Shown piece by piece: positions 7,601-15,345 of a stretch of 19,687 nucleotides of DNA. Under the pieces are notes generated by a model. The model did no database searches, had not been told where the DNA came from, and worked only from the letters and a program-made list of their open reading frames with translations. Position 1 is the first letter of the stretch. Each line of letters begins with the position of its first letter. Made by a program: the position numbers and the translations under genes. The stretch is from an uncultured Succinivibrio sp. Its GTDB lineage: Bacteria > Pseudomonadota > Gammaproteobacteria > Enterobacterales > Succinivibrionaceae. The DNA lies in NCBI GenBank assembly GCA_902772715.1, contig CACYBT010000165.1, positions 1 through 19,687 on the forward strand, written 5' to 3'.

Positions 7601-9119
7601 GACCTGTATAGCCCGTGATACCAAGTTAGGTCCTGAAGAAATAACCGCTGATATTCCAAATGTGGGTGAATCTGCCTTATCCAAGCTAGATGAGGCTGGT
7701 ATTGTTTACGTTGGTGCTGAGGTCGTCGGTGGCGATATTCTTGTTGGTAAGGTAACACCTAAAGGAGAGACTCAGTTAACTCCTGAAGAGAAACTGTTAC
7801 GTGCTATTTTTGGTGAAAAAGCATCTGAGGTTAAGGATTCATCATTGCGTCTTGCTAATGGTGAGACTGGTACGGTTGTTGATGTTCAGATCTTCACTCG
7901 TGAGGGTGTTGAAAAAGACAAACGTGCCAAGGAAATTGAAGAGATGCACATCAATCAGGCTAAAAAGGATTTGGATGAAGAATTTGCTTTCTTATCACAG
8001 GGTTTGCTCCATCAGGTACGTATTCATTTAGAACGTAACGGTATGACCAAAGAACAGGTCAAGGCCTTATCTGATGATGAACTTTTAAAACAGACCCTAA
8101 GTGATGACAAGGCCCAGCGGCAATTGGAGGAATTCGCAGTTCGTCTCGATGATTTTGCCAAAGAGTACAAGAACAAGTTTGATGCCGAGAAGAAGAAGAT
8201 TACTGATGGCGATGATTTAACACCAGGTGTGCTTAAAATTGTTAAGGTGTATGTGGCTGTTAAACGTCGTATTCAGCCTGGTGACAAACTGGCAGGACGT
8301 CATGGAAACAAAGGTGTTATATCTAAGATTAATCCTATTGAGGATATGCCATATGATGAATATGGACATCCAGTTGATATGGTCTTAAACCCATTAGGTG
8401 TGCCATCCCGTATGAACATTGGACAGGTTCTTGAGGTTCATTTGGGACTTGCTGCTAAGGGAATTGGCGACAAGATTAACAAGATGTTAATCGAGCAGAG
8501 AGCAATTGCTGAGATTAGAAAGACACTGCAGGAAATCTATGATTTAGGTGAATCTTCGCAGGAAGTCGACATTTCTTCTATGAGTGATGACGAGGTCATG
8601 ACTTTAGCAAACAATTTAAGAGATGGTCTCCCTGTAGCTACCCCTGTATTTGACGGTGCACAGGAGGAGAATATCAAGGAAATGTTGAGAATGGCTGAAC
8701 TGCCTGAATCTGGACAGATGACTCTGTATGATGGCAGGACTGGTCGTGCATTTGAACGTAAAGTAACTGTAGGTTACATGTACATGCTGAAGTTGAATCA
8801 TTTGGTTGATGACAAGATGCATGCTCGTTCTACTGGTTCTTACAGTCTTGTAACGCAGCAGCCATTAGGTGGTAAGGCTCAGTTTGGTGGACAGCGTTTC
8901 GGTGAGATGGAAGTGTGGGCTCTTGAAGCCTATGGTGCAGCCTATACATTGCGTGAGATGCTGACTGTTAAGTCTGATGATGTTAACGGTAGAACCAAGA
9001 TGTATAAGAACATTGTTGATGGTAAGTACACCATGGAGGCAGGTATTCCTGAGTCCTTCAATGTTCTGCTACGTGAAATACGTTCACTTGGTATTAATAT
9101 TGACCTTGTCCGCAAATAA
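4641..9119 (+). CDS. rpoB: DNA-directed RNA polymerase subunit beta, with an extra ~146-residue insertion
   Basis: Beta forms one pincer of RNA polymerase and much of the active-site wall. The 1492-residue protein begins [18 protein letters not shown], nearly as in E. coli. It aligns through the lobes, the rifampicin-pocket segment ([20 protein letters not shown] from 657), the [20 protein letters not shown] segment and the C-terminal clamp ([20 protein letters not shown]). Residues matching E. coli D516, H526 and S531 are D666, H676 and S681, all of the sensitive wild type. The gammaproteobacterial lobe-2 insertion and the later SI2-type insertion are present. E. coli beta is 1342 residues; nearly all the excess is one insertion at about 425-570, listed separately. 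The stop is TAA, and rpoC follows after 62 nt. Confidence 0.98.
   Translation: [1492 protein letters not shown]
5913..6350 (+). other. Lineage-specific insertion within beta (about residues 425-570)
   Basis: Between GRMKF (from residue 405, matching E. coli 401) and DIIKV (from 574, matching E. coli 424), the offset to E. coli numbering grows from +4 to +150. About 146 residues are therefore extra. The flanks align well on both sides ([13 protein letters not shown] before; [20 protein letters not shown] after), so this is an in-frame insertion, not a frameshift. The inserted part is mixed helical-looking sequence with [36 protein letters not shown] and [14 protein letters not shown], and has no motif I recognise. 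Its codon use looks like the rest of rpoB. Boundaries are approximate. Confidence 0.8.
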
Positions 9120-9128
9120 AATTTTCTC

Positions 9129-9154
9129 ACAAGATATGTTCGGTCATATCTTGT
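9129..9154 (+). promoter_or_regulatory. rpoB-rpoC intercistronic hairpin
   Basis: A perfect 10-bp stem, ACAAGATATG (9129-9138) with CATATCTTGT (9145-9154), encloses a TTCGGT loop. It fills the start of the 62-nt rpoB-rpoC spacer and has no U-tract after it. It is more likely an RNA stability or processing element than a terminator. Confidence 0.6.
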
Positions 9155-9181
9155 TTGGCTACGACAATAGGAGAAACTGTT

Positions 9182-12100
9182 GTGAGCAATTTGGAAAACG
9201 ATCAGAACGATGATCTTTTAGAGGGATTGGCAAGTCAGGCTCAGGTAACTACTGAGGAGAGTGTTGTTGATCTTGATGTCAGTGATAGTCTTGCTAAGCT
9301 TGCCAACCGTAGCAACGCATTTAAACAGAAGCTAGAGGATTTTGATGCCATTAAGATTGGTCTGGCTTCACCAGAAATGATTCGTGCATGGTCCTATGGC
9401 GAAGTAAAAAAACCTGAGACTATCAATTATCGTACTTTTAAGCCAGAACGTGATGGCTTGTTCTGTGCTAAGATTTTTGGTCCTATCAAGGATTATGAAT
9501 GTCTGTGCGGTAAATACAAACGTTTAAAGCATCGCGGAACCATCTGTGATAAGTGCGGAGTTGAAGTAACTCAGGCACGTGTGCGTCGTGAGCGTATGGG
9601 TCATATTGAATTGGCTTCACCTGTGGCTCATATATGGTATTTGAAGTCTCTGCCATCTCGAATTGGTCTGATGCTCGATATGAAGTTACGCGACATTGAA
9701 AGCGTTTTGTATTTTGAGTCCTATGTAGTTACCGATCCTGGTATGACCAATCTTACTGAAAGACAGCTATTGACTGAGGAACAGTACGTGGATGCCTTAG
9801 GTGAGTACGGTGATGACTTTACTGCCAAGATGGGCGCCGAGGCTATTTTGGATCTGTTGCGTCAGATTGATCTTGAGGCTGAAAAAAATGCTGTACGTGA
9901 GATTCTAAATAGTACTTCCTCTGAATCCAATCGGAAGAAATCTGCTAAGAGATTAAAGCTTATTGAGTCTTTCATAAATTCAGGCAACAAGCCTGAGTGG
10001 ATGATTATGACGGTATTACCTGTTTTACCTCCAGATTTACGTCCTTTGGTACCTCTTGATGGAGGACGTTTTGCTACTTCTGATTTAAATGATCTATATC
10101 GTCGTGTAATTAACAGAAATAATCGTTTAAAGAGACTTCTTGATCTTGCAGCTCCTGAAATTATCGTACGTAACGAAAAACGTATGCTTCAGGAGTCAGT
10201 AGATGCTTTGATGGATAATGGTCGCAGAGGGCGTGCAATTACAGGATCGAACAAGAGAGCGCTAAAATCTTTGGCTGATATGATTAAAGGTAAACAGGGG
10301 CGTTTCCGTCAGAACCTTTTAGGTAAACGTGTTGACTACTCCGGGCGTTCTGTTATTACCTGCGGTCCATTCCTTCGTCTGCACCAGTGCGGACTGCCAA
10401 AGAAGATGGCTATTGAGCTCTTTAAGCCATTTATTTATGGACGCCTTGAGATTAGAGGTTATGCTACTACCATTAAGGCTGCTAAGAAGATGGTTGAGCG
10501 TGAGGATCCAATTGTATGGGATGTTTTGGATGAGGTTATTCGTGAACATCCTATTATGTTAAACCGCGCTCCGACTCTGCATAGATTAGGTATCCAGGCT
10601 TTTGAGCCAGTATTGATTGAGGGTAAAGCAATTCGTCTGCATCCTCTGGTATGTCCAGCCTTTAACGCTGACTTCGACGGTGATCAGATGGCAGTGCATG
10701 TGCCTCTTACTCTAGAGGCTCAGTTAGAAGCACGTGCCCTTATGATGTCAACCAACAATGTATTGTCCCCTGCATCAGGAGATCCTATCATTGTTCCAGC
10801 ACAGGACGTGGTCTTAGGTCTTTACTACATGACCCGTATGCGTGTAGGTGCGCGTGGTGAGGGACTAATCCTTTCCGATGCCAAAGAGGCAGAGCGTCTG
10901 TATAAGGCCGATCAGGTCGATTTTCACGCTCGTATCGCCTGCCGTATTCACTATTATGACAAGAATACTGATACAGGTGAGTATGTGGAACATAATGAGT
11001 TACGCCTGACTACTGTTGGTCGAGCCATGCTCTCTCTCATCTTACCAAAGGGCCTGTCCTTTGATCTTATTGATCCACCTGCTGAAGGTGTAACTAATGA
11101 GAAAATTAATGAGATCCTGACACAGAAGGATTGGTTTACACACGTTTCCAATGTGCCTCTTGGCAAAAAGAAGATTGGAGCCCTTCTGACCAACTGCTAT
11201 CATAAGTTAGGTCTTAAGGATACAGTGATTTTTGCTGACCACATTATGTATACTGGTTTTGCCAATGCTGCAATATCCGGTTCTTCAGTTTGTGTTGATG
11301 ATATGCTCATCCCTAAGGAGAAGCAGATCCTGATTGCTTCAGCCCATAAAGAGGTTACCAACATTTTAGGTCAGTTTGAAAACGGTGAGATTACCGGTGG
11401 TGAGCGATACAACAAGGTGGTTGACGTTTGGTCAAATGCTGCTGAAAAAGTAGCCAATGCCATGATGAAGAACCTATCTACGCAGACTGCTAAAAATATT
11501 CTTGGTGAAGAGGAAACTGAATCTTCATTCAACAGTATTTATATGATGGCTGACTCTGGTGCTCGTGGTTCACCTGCCCAGATCCGTCAGTTAGCCGGTA
11601 TGCGTGGTCTGATGGCAAAACCTGATGGTTCGATTATTGAAACACCTATTACCGCTAATTTCCGTGAAGGCCTAAATGTTCAGCAGTACTTTATTTCTAC
11701 TCACGGTGCTCGAAAGGGATTGGCTGATACTGCTTTGAAGACAGCAAACTCCGGATATCTGACACGCCGTCTTGTAGATGTGGCTCAGGATATGGTTATT
11801 ACTGAGGATGATTGTGGAACTGATGATGGTCTTGAGATAACACCACATATTAACGGTGGAGATGTCATCGAAAACTTAAGAGAGCGTGTATTGGGTAGAA
11901 CTTTGGCCGCTGATGTCCTCAAGCCTGGTACTAAGAATGTCTTAATTGCAAAAGGTGAGCTTCTAAATGAAAAACTGTGTTCAGTCCTAGAAGCCAACAG
12001 TATTGATAAGGTTAAGGTTCGTTCACCTATAACCTGTAAGACTAAGTTTGGTATTTGCGCTAAGTGCTACGGACGTGATTTGGCTCGTGGACATATGGTA

Positions 12101-13627
12101 AACCCTGGTGAAGCAGTTGGTGTGATTGCCGCTCAGTCCATCGGTGAACCTGGAACTCAGTTAACCATGAGAACATTCCATATCGGTGGTGCCGCATCCC
12201 GTGCTGTTGCTGAATCAGGTGCTAGTGTAAGAAACAGCGGTAAAATTAAGTTTGAAAATTCAAAATTAGTTACAAATACCGACGGTAAACAGGTTGTTAC
12301 CTCAAGACAATCCGAGCTCTTTGTGATTGATGACTTCGGTGCGATTAAGGAAAGTCATAAGATACCTTATGGTGCCGTCCTTGAAGTCAAGGAAGGAGAT
12401 ACGGTTAAAGTTGGTGAGACTGTAGCACGCTGGGATCCGCATACTCATCCAATTATTTCTGAAGTTCATGGTTTCATCAAATATATTGATATTATTGAAG
12501 GTGTTACCGTTGATAAGAAAGAAGATGAGGCTTTAGGTATTTCTTCCATCGAAGTACGTGAATTGGCTGCACGCCCTGCTCAGGGAAAGGAAAAGAGACC
12601 ATCGGTCAAGATTGTTGATAAAGATGGTAACGATGTTCTGATCCCAGGTACTACTGTTTCTGCTCAGTATATGCTGCAGGCTAAAGCCATTGTTCAGTTG
12701 CAGGACGGAGCAGAAATCAACGTCGGTGACGTTATTGCCCGTATTCCACAGGTTGCTGGTGGTACCAAAGATATTACCGGTGGTCTACCTCGCGTGGCTG
12801 ATCTTTTTGAGGCCAGAGCACCTAAAGAGCCAGCAATTCTTGCTGAAATCTCAGGTACTGTATCTTTTGGTAAGGAAACTAAGAGCAAGCGTCGCTTAGA
12901 AATCACCCCACCATTAGGTACTGTGGATGAATTAGGAAAACCTGTTGAGCCTTATGAGGAAATGATCCCTCTCTCTCGTAACTTGAATGTTTTTGAGGGT
13001 GAAACTGTAACTAAGGGTGAAATGATTGCTGAAGGACCTGAGTCTCCACACGATATTTTAAGACTGCGTGGTGTTAATGCCGTAGCCAACTATATTGTTA
13101 ATGAGGTTCAGGACGTTTACCGTCTGCAGGGTGTGAAGATTAACGATAAGCACATTGAGGTTATTGTTCGCCAGATGTTGCGTAAGTGCGAGATCTTAGA
13201 TCCTGGTGAAAGTGAGGAGTTCCTAAAAGATGAAGTTGTGGAAGTTTCCAAGGTTAGAGTTGCCAATGAGAAACTTCTAAGTGAAGGCAAGAAGCCAATT
13301 GTTTACAGACACATTCTGATGGGATTGACTAAGGCCTCCTTGAGTACTGACAGCTTTATCTCTGCTGCTTCCTTCCAAGAAACCACACGAGTACTTACTG
13401 AAGCCTCTGTTGAAGGTAAGGAAGATGATTTACGTGGACTTAAGGAAAACGTCATTGTGGGTCGTCTCATTCCTGCAGGTACTGGCTACAAGTATCACAA
13501 GATGCGTCGTGAGGAATATGAAGCCAGTAAGCAGGCTCAGGCCAATACTGAAGTTTCAACTGAGGAGATGCAGAAGCAGTTAGCTGCTGCACTTAAGGCT
13601 GAAGAGTCTACCTCGGTCGGTATTTAA
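9182..13627 (+). CDS. rpoC: DNA-directed RNA polymerase subunit beta'
   Basis: Beta' carries the catalytic Mg2+ site and the clamp. I place the start at GTG 9182, with AGGAG at 9169-9173 (8-nt spacing); E. coli rpoC also starts with GTG. The alternative TTG 9155 sits at the foot of a hairpin without a ribosome site. The product is 1481 residues (E. coli 1407). Zinc site 1 starts with CLCGKYKRLKHRG at 107; the catalytic NADFDGD is at 495-501; the second zinc cysteines are C878, C952, C959 and C962. Trigger-loop-region sequence (GEPGTQLTMRTFHIGGAASR) and the long SI3-type insertion follow. Differences from E. coli: about 37 extra N-terminal residues and a 26-residue insertion at about 631-656. 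A strong terminator follows the stop after 14 nt. Confidence 0.98.
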   Translation: MSNLENDQNDDLLEGLASQAQVTTEESVVDLDVSDSLAKLANRSNAFKQKLEDFDAIKIGLASPEMIRAWSYGEVKKPETINYRTFKPERDGLFCAKIFGPIKDYECLCGKYKRLKHRGTICDKCGVEVTQARVRRERMGHIELASPVAHIWYLKSLPSRIGLMLDMKLRDIESVLYFESYVVTDPGMTNLTERQLLTEEQYVDALGEYGDDFTAKMGAEAILDLLRQIDLEAEKNAVREILNSTSSESNRKKSAKRLKLIESFINSGNKPEWMIMTVLPVLPPDLRPLVPLDGGRFATSDLNDLYRRVINRNNRLKRLLDLAAPEIIVRNEKRMLQESVDALMDNGRRGRAITGSNKRALKSLADMIKGKQGRFRQNLLGKRVDYSGRSVITCGPFLRLHQCGLPKKMAIELFKPFIYGRLEIRGYATTIKAAKKMVEREDPIVWDVLDEVIREHPIMLNRAPTLHRLGIQAFEPVLIEGKAIRLHPLVCPAFNADFDGDQMAVHVPLTLEAQLEARALMMSTNNVLSPASGDPIIVPAQDVVLGLYYMTRMRVGARGEGLILSDAKEAERLYKADQVDFHARIACRIHYYDKNTDTGEYVEHNELRLTTVGRAMLSLILPKGLSFDLIDPPAEGVTNEKINEILTQKDWFTHVSNVPLGKKKIGALLTNCYHKLGLKDTVIFADHIMYTGFANAAISGSSVCVDDMLIPKEKQILIASAHKEVTNILGQFENGEITGGERYNKVVDVWSNAAEKVANAMMKNLSTQTAKNILGEEETESSFNSIYMMADSGARGSPAQIRQLAGMRGLMAKPDGSIIETPITANFREGLNVQQYFISTHGARKGLADTALKTANSGYLTRRLVDVAQDMVITEDDCGTDDGLEITPHINGGDVIENLRERVLGRTLAADVLKPGTKNVLIAKGELLNEKLCSVLEANSIDKVKVRSPITCKTKFGICAKCYGRDLARGHMVNPGEAVGVIAAQSIGEPGTQLTMRTFHIGGAASRAVAESGASVRNSGKIKFENSKLVTNTDGKQVVTSRQSELFVIDDFGAIKESHKIPYGAVLEVKEGDTVKVGETVARWDPHTHPIISEVHGFIKYIDIIEGVTVDKKEDEALGISSIEVRELAARPAQGKEKRPSVKIVDKDGNDVLIPGTTVSAQYMLQAKAIVQLQDGAEINVGDVIARIPQVAGGTKDITGGLPRVADLFEARAPKEPAILAEISGTVSFGKETKSKRRLEITPPLGTVDELGKPVEPYEEMIPLSRNLNVFEGETVTKGEMIAEGPESPHDILRLRGVNAVANYIVNEVQDVYRLQGVKINDKHIEVIVRQMLRKCEILDPGESEEFLKDEVVEVSKVRVANEKLLSEGKKPIVYRHILMGLTKASLSTDSFISAASFQETTRVLTEASVEGKEDDLRGLKENVIVGRLIPAGTGYKYHKMRREEYEASKQAQANTEVSTEEMQKQLAAALKAEESTSVGI
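11072..11149 (+). other. 26-residue insertion in beta' (about residues 631-656)
   Basis: Where E. coli reads KGLPYSIVNQALGKK, this protein reads KGLSFDLI, then about 26 extra residues containing GVTNEKINEILTQKDWFTHV, then VPLGKK. Flanking alignment resumes immediately, so this is an in-frame insertion. It is short, polar and probably surface-exposed. Exact limits are uncertain by a few residues. Confidence 0.65.
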
Positions 13628-13641
13628 AATCGAAAATTGTG

Positions 13642-13673
13642 AAGCCCGTGCGTTTATGTATGGGCTTTTTTTT
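13642..13673 (+). terminator. Strong Rho-independent terminator after rpoC
   Basis: AAGCCC (13642-13647) pairs with GGGCTT (13662-13667). The stem continues inward through GTGC/GTAT with two wobble pairs, to a 6-nt loop. The 3' arm runs into eight T (13666-13673). It should end the rplJL-rpoBC transcript and isolate ridA-tusDCB from it. Confidence 0.9.
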
Positions 13674-13737
13674 GCTTGAATACATCATAAATTTAAAACG
13701 GAAAATATCATTTCTATTTATTAACACAGGAAAATTT

Positions 13738-14124
13738 ATGTCAGAGATTAAAATTGTCAGAACAGATATGGCTCCATCGGCTATTGGTCCTTATGTACAA
13801 GGGAAAATAGTCAACGGTATGTTTTTTGCTTCAGGTCAGATCCCTTTAGATCCTAAAAGTGGTGCTATCGTTGCAGGTGGTATTGCTGAACAGGCTAGAC
13901 AGGCACTTTTAAACGTTAAAGCACTGGTAGAAGAAGCTGGATCTGATATGTCTAAAGTCGTAAAAACCACCTGCTTTTTAAAAAATATCAGTGATTTTGC
14001 AGCTTTCAATGCAGTATATGCCGAGTTTTTCAAAGAAAATCCTCCTGCTAGATCCTGTGTAGGAAATATTGATATTCCAAAAGGCGCACTTTGTGAGATC
14101 GAGGTTATTGCCGCCATCGATTAA
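13738..14124 (+). CDS. ridA: Reactive intermediate/imine deaminase RidA (YjgF family)
   Basis: RidA enzymes hydrolyse reactive enamine/imine intermediates released by PLP enzymes such as threonine dehydratase, protecting other PLP enzymes; they act as cytosolic trimers. The 128-residue product aligns with E. coli RidA over its whole length: AIGPYVQG, SGQIPLDPKSG, QARQALLNVKALVEEAG and PPARSCVGN. R105, the residue that binds the substrate carboxylate, is present, as are C107 and E120. ATG 13738 is chosen because homology starts there and ACAGG lies about 8 nt upstream; the frame is open back to 13639 but that part overlaps the rpoC terminator. No clear promoter was found in the short gap. Its place between rpoC and tusD is unusual relative to E. 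coli. Confidence 0.95.
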   Translation: MSEIKIVRTDMAPSAIGPYVQGKIVNGMFFASGQIPLDPKSGAIVAGGIAEQARQALLNVKALVEEAGSDMSKVVKTTCFLKNISDFAAFNAVYAEFFKENPPARSCVGNIDIPKGALCEIEVIAAID

Positions 14125-14157
14125 TTAAGAAGTGACAAAAAGTGGTAGGAACATTTA

Positions 14158-14211
14158 ATGTATTGGGGATTTAAGTTGATTGCTTTATGGATAAGAAAAA
14201 AATTCTTATAA
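14158..14211 (+). CDS. Possible 17-codon upstream ORF overlapping the tusD start
   Basis: ATG 14158 follows AGGA (14147-14150) at good spacing and encodes MYWGFKLIALWIRKKFL before TAA at 14209-14211. It overlaps the first eight codons of tusD in another frame. The tusD ATG itself lacks a good ribosome site, so ribosomes loaded here might feed tusD translation. The ORF may equally be chance; there is no evidence of conservation. Confidence 0.2.
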   Translation: MYWGFKLIALWIRKKFL

Positions 14212-14540
14212 TTATAAGACTGCCACCGCAGGCTACTGCAGCTCATGAGGCGATTATTAAAACCATAAATAACTTACCCACTCAGGAGATATCACTTTCG
14301 GCACTGTTTTTTTTAGACAGTGCCACACTGGTTGCTTTATCTTCAAAAGAAGACTCTTTTCTTAATATTCAGCAGGGATACCTTTCCTTGAGCACACAAT
14401 TTGATACTCCACTTTATGTATGTGGCACCGCGTTAAGAGAACGAGGATTGTCTCGGTCAAATCTTCATAAAAAGTTTATCATTTCCGGAAATATGGAATT
14501 GTCGATGCTTTGTGCATCTTCTTCGATAGTGGAGTTTTAA
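14187..14540 (+). CDS. tusD: Sulfurtransferase TusD (TusBCD complex)
   Basis: TusD accepts persulfide sulfur from TusA and passes it to TusE, on the way to MnmA-catalysed 2-thiolation of wobble uridine in tRNA-Lys, -Glu and -Gln. The 117-residue product resembles E. coli TusD (128) in the C-terminal half: LYVCGTALRERGLSRSNL, and the end FIISGNMELSMLCASSSIVEF. The catalytic cysteine (E. coli C78) corresponds to C79. The N-terminal half is more divergent. ATG 14187 has no clear Shine-Dalgarno. The stop overlaps the tusC ATG by one base (TAATG), showing translational coupling within a tusDCB operon, in the enteric order just upstream of rpsL. Confidence 0.85.
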   Translation: MDKKKILIIIRLPPQATAAHEAIIKTINNLPTQEISLSALFFLDSATLVALSSKEDSFLNIQQGYLSLSTQFDTPLYVCGTALRERGLSRSNLHKKFIISGNMELSMLCASSSIVEF

Positions 14541-14845
14541 TGATGTTTATGGTGATTTTGAACAGTACCCCATACTTATGTTCAATATATGAACAGGGTA
14601 TTACCATGGCCTTAAATCTTGCTGATGCGCAGTGCGATGACTTGGCAGTATATTTGGAAGGAGATTTTTTTGAAAGCCTGTGCCTGCAAAGAGCCGATTC
14701 TAAATTAGTGAAAATACTCCTGCAATTAGAGTTATATGATATATGTCTTTATGCGAAAAGAGAACTTAATCTGGGGAGGCTTAAGGTTATGAAGGAAGAT
14801 AAAGCAAAATTACTTAACGCTTCAGATAAGGTGGTGGTTTTCTGA
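14540..14845 (+). CDS. tusC: Sulfur relay protein TusC
   Basis: TusC is a structural partner in the TusB2C2D2 hexamer. The 101-residue product (E. coli 119) shares the DsrF/TusC pattern: QGITMALNLADAQCDDLAVYLEGDFF, then LLQLELYDICLYAKRELNLGRL, and a C-terminus KLLNASDKVVVF like the E. coli LANYDVILRF end. ATG 14540 overlaps the tusD TAA by one base; a second ATG directly after it (14543) is equally possible. The frame is open 30 bases upstream inside tusD, but starting there would need a long overlap. The tusB ATG overlaps its TGA (TGATG). Confidence 0.8.
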   Translation: MMFMVILNSTPYLCSIYEQGITMALNLADAQCDDLAVYLEGDFFESLCLQRADSKLVKILLQLELYDICLYAKRELNLGRLKVMKEDKAKLLNASDKVVVF

Positions 14846-15081
14846 TGTATACCTGTCATTTGTTCTTTAAGGCAGAAGCGCTAAAAAACAATCTTACATG
14901 TATTAGAAAAGATGAACCGGTGTTCTTATTTTTTGAGTCAGATGTCTGTAAAATAAAGCTGACTCTAGATATTTCCAGTACCAATATCATAGGTTTTAGC
15001 GATAATAAGGAGTATTTTAGTAAAGTTCTTGCAAAGCATATTGCAGACGTTGATTGTCGTTGTGTCAGCTACTACGGTTGA
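14845..15081 (+). CDS. tusB: Sulfur relay protein TusB (short, divergent)
   Basis: The 78-residue product (E. coli TusB 95) is assigned mainly by position, being the third overlapping gene of a tusDCB trio upstream of rpsL. It has weak similarity at the start (MYTCHLFFKAEALKNNL, compare the HTLHRSPW-type start) and in a DEPVFLFFESDV segment resembling the GDELLLLQDGV part of the family. The C-terminal third is shorter than in E. coli. In the family TusB is a non-catalytic hexamer component. ATG 14845 sits in TGATG with the tusC stop. A truncated but functional protein is the simplest reading. Confidence 0.65.
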   Translation: MYTCHLFFKAEALKNNLTCIRKDEPVFLFFESDVCKIKLTLDISSTNIIGFSDNKEYFSKVLAKHIADVDCRCVSYYG

Positions 15082-15152
15082 CCTAAATTTAATAATTCCA
15101 TCCTAAATTATGCATGAACTGTAAATAGTTCCGTTGTCTGCGAATACAAACC

Positions 15153-15180
15153 TTGTTGAATTGATTTGTGATGCTAAAAT
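15153..15180 (+). promoter_or_regulatory. Candidate extended -10 promoter for the rpsL operon
   Basis: TTGTTG (15153-15158), a 16-bp spacer and TAAAAT (15175-15180) preceded by TGC give an extended -10 promoter about 200 nt upstream of rpsL. CCTTGT (15151-15156) and ACAAGG (15205-15210) form an inverted repeat around the -10 box and predicted start. Confidence 0.45.
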
Positions 15181-15279
15181 CTTTTCATTAGAAAACTTGT
15201 AAAGACAAGGCATTCATAGAAACCTTAAATTAGCAACGTTTAATAGTCACATCCTTCTTTAAAAATAATTCAAAAAAAA

Positions 15280-15309
15280 TTGATCTTTGTCGTAAATATG
15301 TATTAAAAT
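15280..15309 (+). promoter_or_regulatory. Candidate proximal promoter for the rpsL operon
   Basis: TTGATC (15280-15285) and TAAAAT (15304-15309) are spaced by 18 bp, preceded by an A-rich stretch (15262-15279) that could act as an UP element. The -35 hexamer is the same as at the rplK promoter. CATAAT at 15311-15316 is an alternative -10. Confidence 0.5.
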
Positions 15310-15345
15310 TCATAATCCCACATTGTATGGGTTTGTTTTAAATCT

